Assembly: GCA_920105625.2 (NCBI GenBank)
Contig: OV050031.1
Location: 49,866,205 to 49,930,204 of the forward strand
DNA from: Clusia tigrina
Lineage: Eukaryota > Arthropoda > Insecta > Diptera > Clusiidae
Direction of reading: 5' to 3'
Length of the DNA: 64,000 nucleotides
Both the position numbers and the translations under genes were made by a program. This document shows, in pieces, positions 11,501-21,510 of this stretch. Position 1 is the first letter of the stretch; each line of letters begins with the position of its first letter. The notes beneath the pieces were generated by a model, which saw nothing but the letters and a program-made list of their open reading frames with translations, had not been told where the DNA came from and did not search any database.

Positions 11501-12004
11501 GTAGTGGGAACTCTTGATGCTAGTTATATCAATCTCTTCCATATGACCAAGCTTCTCGTATTCTCGCATGAAGGCTACATATTGGGCCTTGAATTCAGGA
11601 ATCTTTATCATTTTTCGTTCAATTGTCATGAACCGTTGCAGAGCTAACTTCTGCGATTCTCCCAGTTGGTTTGGAGTGGTTTGGAACGGCAATTTCACTA
11701 TGAAGCGCCCATTGATATCACGTTGATAATTTTGCAGAAAATGTTCTTCACAACGACGCTCGGCGGTTGTAAACTTACAGCTCGGTGAATCACATCCTTC
11801 AAGTTGCCAGAATTTTTCAAGAGTGTCGTTGAGGGAACCATTCTCCTGACCAGTGTAGACTGCACATGTTGCTGTTTTTGTTGAGCTTTGGCCAATTTTT
11901 CCACTTATCACCCAACCAAGCGTTGTGTTTTGCATGACTGGGAGCTCAGAGGAAAGTTTGATTTGGCCCATTTCTATGAGGTCGTAATACAGCTCTGCGC
12001 CCAA
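8012..12004 (-). CDS. pol: Pol: reverse transcriptase, RNase H, integrase, continuing into Env surface part
   Basis: This frame of 1,330 residues carries the replication enzymes. RT: VVFDAS near 187-192, FTADIEKMYRQV at 229-240 with catalytic D232, and YVDD at 308-311. RNase H: FADAS (D486), E530, SDS with D560, and a distal PADLVSRG near 604-611. Integrase: zinc site H795, H800, C830, C833, and the catalytic triad D865, D930, E984 within GVDYCGP, CDKATNF and FGGLWEAAVKSAK. A DUF5641-like C-terminal domain spans about 1068-1158. The frame then runs without a stop into an env-like segment (about 1184-1330) with a RNRR site and ends at TAA 8012. The start at 12004 is a TTG of no significance. 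The frame is open further upstream and the end of the protease domain is encoded there, so translation must arrive from gag by a frame change near 12073-12076. All key catalytic residues are intact. Confidence 0.93.
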   Translation of the reverse strand: MGAELYYDLIEMGQIKLSSELPVMQNTTLGWVISGKIGQSSTKTATCAVYTGQENGSLNDTLEKFWQLEGCDSPSCKFTTAERRCEEHFLQNYQRDINGRFIVKLPFQTTPNQLGESQKLALQRFMTIERKMIKIPEFKAQYVAFMREYEKLGHMEEIDITSIKSSHYFLPHHAVLKPDSSTTKLRVVFDASAKTSTNVSLNNLLATGPTIQEDVFTILLRFRLPRFVFTADIEKMYRQVRVDKDDQKFQLIWWREDPSHPMKCYQLTTVTYGTTSAPYLAIRTLQALADDQANKYQLGAAVVKFNFYVDDVLSGSDHLSTACEIQRQLRLMLSSAGFNLRKWCANHPRLLKEIPVTDREVNMEFGDTLDDNIKTMGLIWSPSNDDFKVKVGVVESGRITKRSALADISRIFVPLGFIAPVTTTAKVFLQQLWKLKIDWDTELPAPLHKTWLTFKKDLQKLETISVPRHVFGRTVPKDPQVHIFADASERAYGAVAYMRTQDSQNQIIVRFLCAETRVAPTRQVTLPRLELCAAKVAVELMQKLHESPFFKGVTTHFWSDSTAVLGWINAESAHYHTFVANRILAIQQATNPQQCRHVPSQDNPADLVSRGVTAAKLVDNVFWLYGPKFLHGSMTIWPLQPPREQCALELRRQTSAALTLNSKETTTFWEEINHKNSFRRLQRIVAYVIRYVKALRNKVSHPTIAPTAKEMEASLTLIVKGTQGRAFYDDIKNLERHSTVNNTSDISNLSPFIDDQGILRVGGRLEASNLSYDAKHPMLLPYNDHISRMILVMMHENNLHCGAQGLLSASRQRFWIIKGKIMARNVVQNCVRCTRSKPKLFTQVMGNLPATRVTPARPFVHSGVDYCGPFWVHYKIRGKKPHKAYIAVFSCFATKAVHLEVVTELTTEAFIGALKRFTSRRGRCDTIYCDKATNFVGAINNLKELNDVIFSNTSRENITRSCSDRGINFKFIPPRAPHFGGLWEAAVKSAKHLLLRSVSTASLTYEELETIVVEIEGILNSRPLTPMSTDPDDLTALTPGHFLIGEPLTSQIDRNMSESKVSLQTRWKLVTHLKYEFWKRWSHEYLHQLQQRHKWKGPSSTIEPNTMVIVKEDNLPVLQWPLGRIVKVYKGDDGLVRVCDVKTQRGIFKRAIQRLAPLFSADHDDIEGDPEEQPVPKRRRIIPAITNGLALLVTIMMLPIILGSPVQVNRFGSKLGIHFENIGSVAISSTEWNLLVYYDLKPYWTEASTLFNGTSTLRQLCRKIKQNYTCSHLTDSFDRLEGELRVDNNLIRSSRNRRGAVNLVGNLAHTLFGVLDAEYSKKMSRTILNV

Positions 12005-14085
12005 GAGAACATCGATTTTTCCTGGTTGATAAAAGTCCGGATCAGCCAGTTGGAGACCCTTAGGAATCGGAATTTTGTAACGTTTAGCTGCTGAGCTGGT
12101 TGAGTTGGAACAATGCTTGGCAGCACAAATGCCTCGAAGTCGGCTGCAAAGTTGCTTGTTCGAGATTCCAGTTTCATATTAGCGCGGTGCGTAGCTCTTC
12201 TTTGGGCATTCCCAATACCTTCAATGCACAACGAAGCCTCGATTGGATATATGCCTAGTCTTTTAATGACACGCTCGGAGACGATGTTGATTTGTGATCC
12301 TGAGTCGAGAATGGCTCTGAATTCACCCGATCGTCCATTCGCAGCTGTTATTCTGATTTTAGCTGTTCCCAACAAGACACACCAGCTTCGATGTGTAGGC
12401 ATGATGTCGGTGGCTGCTGATGCCACTGCGGTATTGGACAGAGTTCTAGTTGATTTTAAATTGATTGCTGTTGATCGGCTTCCTCTTGTGGTCTGCTCCC
12501 GTGCTTCTAGATGCAACAACGTGTTGTGTTTTCTATTGCATTTGGTGCAGTTGCCTGACAAGCAAGATTTGGCATTGTGCCCACCTTTCAGACAGTTTAC
12601 ACAGTAGTTTGCTTTTTGGACTGTGTTTAACCGCTGACTTGGTGTCATTTTGAGAAAATCTTGATATTGAAATAGCGCATGATGTTGGTTGCATGTGATG
12701 CATGCTGGACCTGTTGGCACTGAAACACTTAACGCCTGGTAGGCCCTTGGTCGCCCTTGTTCTGCCGCATCCTTGTTGAGTCTTCCTCCTAAAGCTTCCA
12801 ATGACTGGAATCTAAGTTCAAGGAATTTCAGGAATTCGTTTACAGATGGTATCTCCTTCGGCTGTTTTAAGGATTGCTCCCATAATGCGTGAGTGGTTTT
12901 GTGCAGGTTTTGGGTTATTATGTACAGCAGAATGGAGTCCCAGCTGTCGGTGCTCACTCCTAGACCTTGTAGAGTCATGATGCACTCCTTGGTAGTGTCG
13001 TGGAGGAACTTAATCGCTGATGCCTGATCGTTGTTGATTGTCGGTTGGGAGAGCAGTCTGCTTAACGTTGCGTTTATCAGCAGCCGAGGGTTTTCATATC
13101 GATCCTTCACCACCGCCCATGCAGCCTCGTAATCATTTGCCGATGCTGTGAAGTGCCGAATTAGTCCTTCCGCCTGACCGGATAAGCTGGACTTCAAGAA
13201 CCACATCTTTTGGCAAGCTGGAATTGGTTGTTTGTCGACCAACTCCATAAATAGATCGTGGAACTGCCTCCACTTGTGGTAGCTGCCATCGAATTTTGGT
13301 AGTTCAACCTTGGGAAGTTTTAGACCTGATGTCGTCATATTGGCTGTTTGCCTGTTGACTGCTGTTGGAGAGGCTTGCATAATTGATGCCGCTGATTCTC
13401 GAGCCATATCTTGAAGCTGCACAATCTGTGCAGTGATTGCTTGCTCAATCTGGGCAAAACCCTCGTAGTCGTATGAGCTGGGCTCATCAGATAACCAGAT
13501 CCTTTCGTGCAGGTCCTGGGCAGATTTCCAATGCGTTTCTACTGTCTTCGCCTGCATTGCATAATAGTGCGACGTTTGTTGTGTCACACTATTAAGCACT
13601 TGGCTAAGTAGTTTGCTAGCTGTGTCTATTGACTTCTTTTGTTTGTCAATTAGTGAGCATAGCTGACTTGACGGACTTCTGGGGGCAGCTATCATGGTGC
13701 TTGATGCGCTTTGTCTGGTGGCTGGCTGCGGCGACCGTACTGTTTTGAGTACCTCCGGTGCAGCCTTTGAGGTTGACGCTGCCTGGAGACGTTTGATGGC
13801 CTGTACTGCTCTGTCCATCTCATCGCGTGCCTCTCGGTATTTCGTGCGAATGGCAGTGTGTAAATCCTTCACGAAATATGGGTGGTCGACTTCCTTGCCA
13901 TGTTGGTCGCGGATGGTATTGTCGAGTTTGTCAAACTGTACCCACAATTCATCCAGCTCCTTGGCTTTTGTTGTTATGATATCTATTGTTCTGCGCTCTT
14001 GTGGCGCCTTCTTGTAATTGGCTGTAGCTTTTTGTAGAGCCAGTGCAAGTTCATCTTGCCTCAATGATAGTTCATCCATTCCCAT
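11974..14085 (-). CDS. gag: Gag-like protein plus aspartic protease
   Basis: A 703-residue frame starts at an ATG about 320 bases after the 5' LTR. Residues 1-105 are charged and helix-prone. A linker follows to about 250, then a DUF1759-type BEL gag domain (about 257-430, opening LPKVELPKFDGSYHKW). A C-x2-C at 463-466 precedes a CCHC zinc knuckle (C495, C498, H503, C508; C-x2-C-x4-H-x4-C) and a further C513/C516 pair, likely binding nucleic acid. The protease active site is DSGS at 594-597 (DUF1758 type). The last 30 or so residues (after about 672) look out of frame, and the protease tail continues in the pol frame. A net one-base loss or two-base gain near the A4 run at 12073-12076 would explain this. 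BEL elements usually encode Gag-Pol as one frame. Confidence 0.92.
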   Translation of the reverse strand: MGMDELSLRQDELALALQKATANYKKAPQERRTIDIITTKAKELDELWVQFDKLDNTIRDQHGKEVDHPYFVKDLHTAIRTKYREARDEMDRAVQAIKRLQAASTSKAAPEVLKTVRSPQPATRQSASSTMIAAPRSPSSQLCSLIDKQKKSIDTASKLLSQVLNSVTQQTSHYYAMQAKTVETHWKSAQDLHERIWLSDEPSSYDYEGFAQIEQAITAQIVQLQDMARESAASIMQASPTAVNRQTANMTTSGLKLPKVELPKFDGSYHKWRQFHDLFMELVDKQPIPACQKMWFLKSSLSGQAEGLIRHFTASANDYEAAWAVVKDRYENPRLLINATLSRLLSQPTINNDQASAIKFLHDTTKECIMTLQGLGVSTDSWDSILLYIITQNLHKTTHALWEQSLKQPKEIPSVNEFLKFLELRFQSLEALGGRLNKDAAEQGRPRAYQALSVSVPTGPACITCNQHHALFQYQDFLKMTPSQRLNTVQKANYCVNCLKGGHNAKSCLSGNCTKCNRKHNTLLHLEAREQTTRGSRSTAINLKSTRTLSNTAVASAATDIMPTHRSWCVLLGTAKIRITAANGRSGEFRAILDSGSQINIVSERVIKRLGIYPIEASLCIEGIGNAQRRATHRANMKLESRTSNFAADFEAFVLPSIVPTQPAQQLNVTKFRFLRVSNWLIRTFINQEKSMFSWAQSCITTS

Positions 14086-14384
14086 GATGCTGACGTATCG
14101 TGTTTTTGAATGCTATGTGCAGGATTCGTTGTTGTCGTCTGCTGGTTACCGGCTAATGCTGACTTGATTGTTGTCGTCTGCTGGTTACAGGACACTTGAT
14201 AGTTTGATGATGTATATGATGTCTGAAGTCTTCTGCAGGTTACTAGCTTAGGACTTGATTGATGAATGTGGATACTACCTGGTAGCTGTTTGCTGCCTAC
14301 TGAAGGATGTTTCAATGATCAGTGGATCGATGGATACTTGGCACTTGAACCAGTTATCCTTTCCGTCTGATACTCAGAAGGTTG
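14086..14384 (-). other. Untranslated leader of the element
   Basis: About 300 bases separate the primer-binding site from the gag ATG. An 84-codon frame (14315-14061) overlaps the gag start in another phase. It is low-complexity (Gln/Thr-rich, from a 21-bp repeat) and has no recognisable domain, so I treat it as leader. A packaging signal would be expected here but cannot be seen by eye. Confidence 0.6.
14129..14188. repeat. 21-bp direct repeat in the element leader
   Basis: The string TTGTTGTCGTCTGCTGGTTA plus one further C occurs at 14129-14149 and 14168-14188, 39 bp apart. It explains the repeated NQQTTT in the chance ORF across the leader. The function is unknown. Confidence 0.85.
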
Positions 14385-14402
14385 CAAACGTCGGGGTCAC
14401 CA
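14385..14402 (-). other. Primer-binding site
   Basis: On the minus strand, three T after the end of the 5' LTR (14406), the sequence TGGTGACCCCGACGTTTG begins. It starts with the TGG that pairs with the CCA end of a tRNA, at the expected position for minus-strand priming. I do not assign the tRNA species without a search. Confidence 0.85.
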
Positions 14403-14432
14403 AAATGTTAAACTAAATTTAACAGCTGAATT

Positions 14433-14598
14433 TCAACAACGGTTCTTGTACCGAATTGATTATAAAGTTGATACCATGCACGTAAACCTTGGTATCGTTG
14501 AAAAAGGACCTAATGTCAACAGCGGTGCTTGTACCGAGTTGATGGTGGGTTTGACAACAGGCACATAAACCTTGGTGTCGGAGAAGGAGAATCAATCA
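14433..14598. repeat. Imperfect 83-bp tandem duplication inside the 5' LTR
   Basis: This is the counterpart of the duplication in the 3' LTR. TTGTACCGA(A/G) lies at 14446 and 14529, and TAAACCTTGGT at 14483 and 14566. It lies on the side next to the primer-binding site, so it would be in U5 and the start of the transcript leader. Confidence 0.78.
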
Positions 14599-14674
14599 AT
14601 GTTAAGTTAAAATGAAAAGACTCACAGTTAACTCTTACTGATTGACTGACTTTTGGATGTGCCAATCGTGGGTA

Positions 14675-14680
14675 TTTATT
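14675..14680 (-). promoter_or_regulatory. AATAAA signal in the 5' LTR
   Basis: This is the same TTTATT as in the other LTR. In the 5' copy it must be ignored during transcription or lie close to the cap site. It helps bracket R but does not fix it. Confidence 0.45.
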
Positions 14681-14860
14681 CATTTTCTATATACATATAT
14701 TACATATAATTTGGCTATACATATTAGGTATTATTGAATTGACAGCATAACCATGAAATGTGCATTATTGACAAATTTGCAAGCTGGCCTTGAATTGAGT
14801 TTCTCAGCGTATTGCACTTGATATCATGTTTCATCCAGTGCAATGCCTTCGCTGATGTAG

Positions 14861-14868
14861 TATATATT
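14861..14868 (-). promoter_or_regulatory. Candidate TATA box in the 5' LTR
   Basis: The minus strand reads AATATATA about 160 bases into the LTR, upstream of the AATAAA. That is a plausible place for a core promoter. A second TA-rich stretch nearer the AATAAA is an equal rival. No start site is evident. Confidence 0.25.
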
Positions 14869-15024
14869 GGAGTTTTTGTCAACAATGCAAATTCCATCGT
14901 TAAGCTGGCAAGGTTTGCTTAACACAAGCCTAATTGTATGCAAAAGAAGATGTTATGCATTAAAAGTGTGAATGTTACATATCTCCCAATGAGGTTTGCA
15001 CATCAACTGTTAATGCAATTAACA

Positions 15025-15029
15025 AGTGC
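15025..15029. other. Target-site duplication, right copy (AGTGC)
   Basis: AGTGC follows the last LTR base and matches 6033-6037. The satellite monomer then continues with TACTTTGGATAAA. Confidence 0.95.
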
Positions 15030-18000
15030 TACTTTGGATAAAAAAGTGAAACACTGATGCAACTTCAAAATTCACTAACTTTTCTACTGTGCGTAATATA
15101 ACTATCAAAGTTTGCAACATTGAAATGCTGTAACTTTTTACTGGAGCGTCATAAGACCTTGAAATTTTGTGACAATAATGTACTATTGTCATTTGAAATT
15201 ACGGTATAACAGTGCTACCCTTGAGCAAAAAATGAAACACTGATGCAACTTCAAAATTCACTAACTTTTATAATGTGCGTAATAAAACTATAAAAATTTG
15301 CAACATTGAAATGCTGTAACTTTTTACTAGTGCATCATAAGACCTTGAAAATTTGTGACAATAATGTACTATTTTGAATTTGAAATATCGGTATAACAGT
15401 GCTACTTTGAGTAAACAGTGAAACACTGATGCAACTTCAAAATTCACTAACTTTTCTACTGTGCGTTATATAAATATCAAAGTTTGCAACATTGAAATGC
15501 TGTAACTTTTTACTTGTGGGTCATAAAACCTTGAAAATTTGTGATAATTATGCACTATTGTCAATTTGAAATTTCGATTTAACAGTGCTACCTTTGAGTA
15601 AAGAATGAAACACTGTTGCAACTTCAAAATTGACTAATTTATATACTGTATGTAATACAACTATCAAAGTTTGCAACATTGAAATGCTGTAACTTTTTAC
15701 TGGTGCGTCATAAAACCTCGAAATTTTGTGACAATAAAGTACTATTATCCATTTGAAATATCGGTATAACACTGCTAACCTTGAGTAAAAAATGAAACAC
15801 TGATGCAACTTCAAAATTCACTAACTTTTATACTGTGCGTAATATAACTATCAAAGTTTGCAACATTGAACTGCTGAAACTTTTTATTGGTACGTCATAA
15901 GACCTTGAAATTTTGTGAAAATAATGTACTATTGTCATTTGAAATACCGGTATAACAGTGCTAACCTTGAGGAAAAAATGAAATACTGATCCAACTTCAA
16001 AATACACTAACTTTTATACTGCGCGTAATATAACTATCAAAGTTTGCAACATTGAAATGCTGTAACTTTTTATTGGTGCGTCATAAAATCTCGAAATTTT
16101 GTCACAATAAAGTACTATTATCCATTTGAAATATCGGTATAACACTGCTAACCTTGAGTAAAAAATGAAACACTGATGCAACTTCAAAATTCACTAACTT
16201 TTATACTGTGCGTAATATAACTATCAAAGTTTGCAACATTGAACTGCTGTAACTTTTTATTGGTACGTCATAAGACCTTGAAATTTTGTGAAAATAATGT
16301 ACTATTGTCATTTGATATATCGGTATAACAGTGCTAACCTTGAGGAAAAAATGAAACACTGATGCAACTTCAAAATTCACTAACTTTTATACTGTGCGTA
16401 ATATAACTATCTATGCTGTAACTTGTTACTGGAGCGTCATAAGACCTTGAAATTTTGTGACAATAATGTACTAATGTCAATTTTAAATTTCGATTTAACA
16501 GTGCTACCTTTGAGTAAAGAATGAAACACTGTTGCAACTTCAAAATTGACTAATTTATATAATGTATCTAATACAACTATCAAAGTTTGCAATATTGAAA
16601 TGCTCTAACTTTTTACTGGTGCGTCAAATAACCTCGAAATTTTGTGACAATATTGTACTATTGTCAATATTAAAAATCGGTATAACAGTGCTACCTTTGA
16701 ATAAAAAATGAAACACTGACGCAACTTCAAAATTCACTAACTTTTATACTGAGCGTAATATAATTATCAAAGTTTGCAACATTGAAATGCTGTAACTTTT
16801 TATTGGAGCGTCATAAGACCTTGAAATTTTGTGACAATAATGTACTATTGTTATTTGAAATAGAGGTATAACAGTCCTAACCTTGATTAAAAAATGAAAC
16901 ACTGATGCAACTTCAAAATTCACAAACTTTTATACTGTGCGTAATATAACTATCAAAGTTTGCTACATTGAACTGCTGTAACTTTTTATTGGTGCGTCAT
17001 AAGACCTTGAAATTTTGTGAAAATAATGTACTATTGTCAATTTGAAATATGGGTATAACAGTGCTACCTTTGGGTAAAAAATGAAACACTGATGCAACTT
17101 CAAAATTCACTAACTTTTATACTGTGCGTAATATAACTATCAAAGTTTGCAACATTGAACTGCTGAAACTTTTTATTGGTACGTCATAAGACCTTGAAAT
17201 TTTGTGAAAATAATGTACTATTATCATTTAAAATATCGGTATAACAGTGCTAACCTTGAGGAAAAAATGAAACACTGATCCAACTTCAAAATTCACAAAC
17301 TTTTATACTGTGCGTAATATAACTATCAAAGCTTGCAACATTGAAATGCTGTAACTTTTTACTGGAGCGTCATAAGAACTTGAAATCTTGTGACAATAAT
17401 GTACAATTGTCAATTTGAAATAGCGGTATAACAGTGCTACCCTTGAGCAAAAAATGAAACACTGATGCAACTTCAAAATTCACTAACTTTTATACTGTGC
17501 ATAATATAACTATCAAACTTTGCAACATTGAAATTCTGTAACTTTTTACTGGTGGGTCATAAAATTTCGAAATTTTGTGACAGTAGAGTAATATTGTCAA
17601 TTTGAAATATCGGTATAACACTGCTACACTTGAGTAAAAAATGAAAAACTGATGCAACTTCAAAATTCACTAACTTATATACTGTATGTAATACAACTAT
17701 CAAAGTTTGCAATATTGAAATGCTGTAACTTTTTACTGGTGCGTCATAAAACCTCGAAATTTCGTGACAATAAAGTCCTATTTTCAATTTGAAATATCGG
17801 TATAACAGTGCTACCTTTGGGTGAAAAATGAAACACTGATGCAACTTCAAATTTCACTAACTTTTATACTGTGCGTAATATAACAATCAAAGTTTGCAAC
17901 ATTGAACTGCTGTAACTTTTTATTGGTATGTCATAAGACCTTGATATTTTGTGAGAATAATGTACTATTGTCATTTGAAATATCGGTATAACAGTGCTAA

Positions 18001-19560
18001 CCTTGAGGAAAAAATGAAACACTGATGCAACTTCAAAATTCACTAACTTTTATACTGTGCGTAATATAACTATCAAAGTTTGCAACATTGAAATGCTGTA
18101 ACTTTTTACTGGAGCGTCATAAGACCTTGAAATTTTGTGACAATATTGTACTATTGTCAATATTAAAAATCGGTATAACAGTGCTACCTTTGAATAAAAA
18201 ATGAAACACTAACGCAACTTCAAAGTTCACTAACTTTTATACTGAGCGTAATATAATTATCAAAGTTTGCAACATTGAAATGCTGTCACTTTTTACTGGA
18301 GCGTCATATGACCTTGAAATTTTGTGACAATAATTTACTATTGTCATTTGAAATAGCGGTATAACAGTCCTAACCTTGATTAAAAAATGAAACACTGATG
18401 CAACTTCAAAATTCACTAACTTTTATACTGTGCGTAATATAACTATCAAAGTTTGCTACATTGAACTGCTGTAACTTTTTATTGGTGCATCATAAGACCT
18501 TGAAATTTTGTGAAAATAATGTACTATTGTCATTTGAAATATCGGTATAACAGTGCTAACCTTGAGGAAAAAATGAAACACTGATCCAACTTCAAAATTC
18601 ACTAACTTTTATACTGTGCGTAATATAACTATCAAAGTTTGCAACATTGAACTGCTGTAACTTTTTATTGGTACGTCATAAGACCTTCAAATTTTGTGAA
18701 AATAATGTATTATTGTCATTTGAAATATCAGTATAACACTGCTAACCTTGAGTAAAAAATGAAACACTGATGCAACTTCAAAATTCACTAACTTTTATAC
18801 TCTGCGTAATATAACTATCAAAGCTTGCAATATTGAAATGCTGTAACTTTTTACTGGAGCATCATAAAACCTCGAAATTTCGTGACAATAAAGTACTATT
18901 GTCAATTTGAGATATCGGTATAACAGTGCCAAATTTTAGTAAAAAATGAAACACTGATGCAACTTCAAATTCGGTCACTTTTATACTGTGCATAATATAA
19001 CTATCAAAGTTTGAAAAATTGAAATGCTGTAACTTTTTACTGGTGCGTCATAAAACCTCGAAATTTCGTGACAATAAAGTACTATTTTCAATTTGAAATA
19101 TCGGTATAACAGTGCTACCTTTGGGTAAAAAATGAAACACTGATGCAACTTCAAATTTCACTAACTTTTATACTGTGCGTAATATAACCATGAAAGTTTG
19201 CTATATTGAACTGCTGTAACTTTTTATTGGTGCGTCATAAGACCTTGAAATTTTGTGAAAATAATGTACTATTGTCAATTTGAAATATCGGTATAACAGT
19301 GCTACCTTTGGGTAAAAAATGAAACACTGATGCAACTTCAAAATTCACTAACTTTTATACTCTGCGTAATATAACTATCAAAGCTTGCAATATTGAAATG
19401 CTGTAACTTTTTAATGGAGCATCATAAAACCTCGAAATTTCGTGACAATAAAGTACTATTGTCAATTTGAAATATCGGTATAACAGTGCTACCTTTGAGT
19501 AAAAAATGAAACACTGATGCAACTTCAAATTTCACTAACTTTTATACTGTGCGTAATATA
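15030..19560. repeat. Satellite array, diverged monomers (copy 1 of a 4.35-kb duplicated segment from about 15200)
   Basis: About 24 monomers follow, in the same orientation as the left block and more diverged from each other than those of the core. From about 15200 the segment matches 49386-53745 at a constant offset of 34,186 bp. Two minus-strand frames (15548-15814 and 17557-17850) recur with identical translations at 49734 and 51743. A monomer with a net loss of about 17 bp (ATAACTATCTATGCTG at 16403) recurs at 50589. Around 18901-19020 this copy has private changes (GTGCCAAATTTTAG, TTCGGTCAC). No gene is seen. Confidence 0.9.
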
Positions 19561-21478
19561 ACAATCAAAGTTTGCAACATTGAACTGCTGTAACTTTTTA
19601 CTGGTACGTCATAAGACCTTGAAATTTTGTGAGAATAATGTACTATTGTCATTTGAAATATCGGTATAACAGTGCTCACCTTGATTAAAAAATGAAACAC
19701 TGATGCAACATCAAAATTCACTAACTTTTATACTGGCGTAATATAACTATCAAAGTTTGCAACATTGAACTGCTGTAACTTTTTATTGGTGCATCATAAG
19801 ACCTTGAAATTTTGTGAAAATAATGTACTATTGTCATTTGAAATATCGGTATAACAGTGCTAACCTTGAGGAAAAAATGAAACACTGATCCAACTTCAAA
19901 ATTCACTAACTTTTATACTGTGCGTAATATAACTATCAAAGTTTGCAACATTGAACTGCTGTAACTTTTTATTGGTACGTCATAAGACCTTCAAATTTTG
20001 TGAAAATATTGTATTATTGTCATTTGAAATATCAGTATAACACTGCTAACCTTGAGTAAAAAATGAAACACTGATGCAACTTCAAAATTCACTAACTTTT
20101 ATACTCTGCGTAATATAACTATCAAAGCTTGCAATATTGAAATGCTGTAACTTTTTACTGGAGCATCATAAAACCTCGAAATTTCGTGACAATAAAGTAC
20201 TATTGTCAATTTGAAATATCGGTATAACAGTGCTACCTTTGAGTAAAAAATGAAACACTGATGCAACTTCAAATTCACTAACTTTTATACTGTGCGTAAT
20301 ATAACTATCAAAGTTTGCAACATTGAACTGCTGTAACTTTTTATTGGTACGTCATAAGACCTTGAAATTTTGTGAGAATAATGTACTATTGTCATTTGAA
20401 ATATCGGTATAACAGTGCTCACCTTGATTAAAAAATGAAACACTGATGCAACATCAAAATTCACTAACTTTTATACTGGCGTAATATAACTATCAAAGTT
20501 TGCAACATTGAACTGCTGTAACTTTTTATTGGTGCGTCATAAGACCTTGAAATTTTGTGAAAATAATGTACTATTGTCATTTGAAATATCGGTATAACAG
20601 TGCTAACCTTGAGGAAAAAATGAAACACTGATCCAACTTCAAAATTCACTAACTTTTATACTGTGCGTAATATAACTATCAAAGTTTGCTACATTGAACT
20701 GCTGTAACTTTTTACTGGTACGTCATAAGACCTTGAAATTTTGTGAGAATAATGTACTATTGTCATTTGAAATATCGGTATAACAGTGCTCACCTTGATT
20801 AAAAAATGAAACACTGATGCAACTTCAAATTTCACTAACTTTTATACTGTGCGTAATATAACCATGAAAGTTTGCTATATTGAACTGCTGTAACTTTTTA
20901 TTGGTGCGTCATAAGACCTTGAAATTTTGTGAAAATAATGTACTATTGTCAATTTGAAATATCGGTATAACAGTGCTACCTTTGGGTAAAAAATGAAACA
21001 CTGATGCAACTTCAAAATTCACTAACTTTTATACTCTGCGTAATATAACTATCAAAGCTTGCAATATTGAAATGCTGTAACTTTTTACTGGAGCATCATA
21101 AAACCTCGAAATTTCGTGACAATAAAGTACTATTGTCAATTTGAAATATCGGTATAACAGTGCTACCTTTGAGTAAAAAATGAAACACTGATGCAACTTC
21201 AAATTCACTAACTTTTATACTGTGCGTAATATAACAATCAAAGTTTGCAACATTGAACTGCTGTAACTTTTTACTGGTACGTCATAAGACCTTGAAATTT
21301 TGTGAAAATATTGTATTATTGTCATTTGAAATATCAGTATAACACTGCTAACCTTGAGTAAAAAATGAAACACTGATGCAACTTCAAAATTCACTAACTT
21401 TTATACTCTGCGTAATATAACTATCAAAGCTTGCAATATTGAAATGCTGTAACTTTTTACTGGAGCATCATAAAACCT

Positions 21479-21510
21479 CGAAATTTCGTGACAATAAAGT
21501 ACTATTGTCA
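21479..21510. other. Class-D monomer palindrome plus dyad (representative site)
   Basis: CGAAATTTCG at 21479-21488 is a perfect 10-bp palindrome. Directly abutting it, TGACAATA (21489-21496) and its reverse complement TATTGTCA (21503-21510) flank the six bases AAGTAC. Class A, B, E and F monomers break one arm (TGAAAATA or TGAGAATA), and non-D monomers mostly lack CGAAATTTCG. Class D is present in every HOR form I read, so this composite site recurs every few hundred bases. Protein binding is inference. Confidence 0.8.

Larger units (their letters stand above)
6038..15024 (-). mobile_element. BEL/Pao LTR retrotransposon with env-like gene, full length, minus strand
   Basis: This is a complete 8,987-bp element with identical-length 619-bp LTRs bounded by TG...CA, a 5-bp target duplication, a primer-binding site after the right (5') LTR and a purine tract before the left (3') LTR. 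On the minus strand the order is gag-like domain, CCHC zinc knuckle, DSGS protease, RT (YVDD), RNase H, HHCC plus DDE integrase and an env-like protein. The gag domain resembling DUF1759, the DUF1758-type protease and the integrase tail resembling DUF5641 place it in BEL/Pao rather than Gypsy or Copia. The LTRs differ at three of 619 sites, so the insertion is recent, but the frame is broken in the protease region and in env. It sits inside a satellite monomer. Confidence 0.96.
14406..15024 (-). repeat. 5' LTR (619 bp)
   Basis: The right LTR is the 5' LTR of this minus-strand element and carries its promoter. It has the same length as the 3' LTR, with differences at 14455, 14540 and 14982. 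The terminal hairpins are at 14406-14424 and 15008-15024, so both LTR ends carry TGTTAA and TTAACA. Three differences in 619 bp is about 0.5 percent, implying a recent insertion. Confidence 0.96.

Noticed and set aside
12070..12080. A programmed -1 slippery heptamer at the gag/pol junction
   Set aside because: The in-phase sequence A-AAA-TTC does not meet X-XXY-YYZ, and the site is inside the protease domain where BEL elements normally have one frame. A mutation is simpler.
12113..12607. Plus-strand ORFs opposite gag/pol (for example 164 residues at 12113-12607)
   Set aside because: They lie antisense to clearly coding domains and show no family features. They are shadow frames.
14061..14315. 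An 84-residue ORF in the element leader
   Set aside because: It is low-complexity, built on the 21-bp repeat, overlaps the gag start in another phase and has no recognisable domain.
21484..21501. Possible CENP-B box in class D (TTCG....A pattern in TTTCGTGACAATAAAGT)
   Set aside because: The TTCG and the central A fit, but the required CGGG is AAAG. This is a partial match that AT-rich DNA could give by chance.
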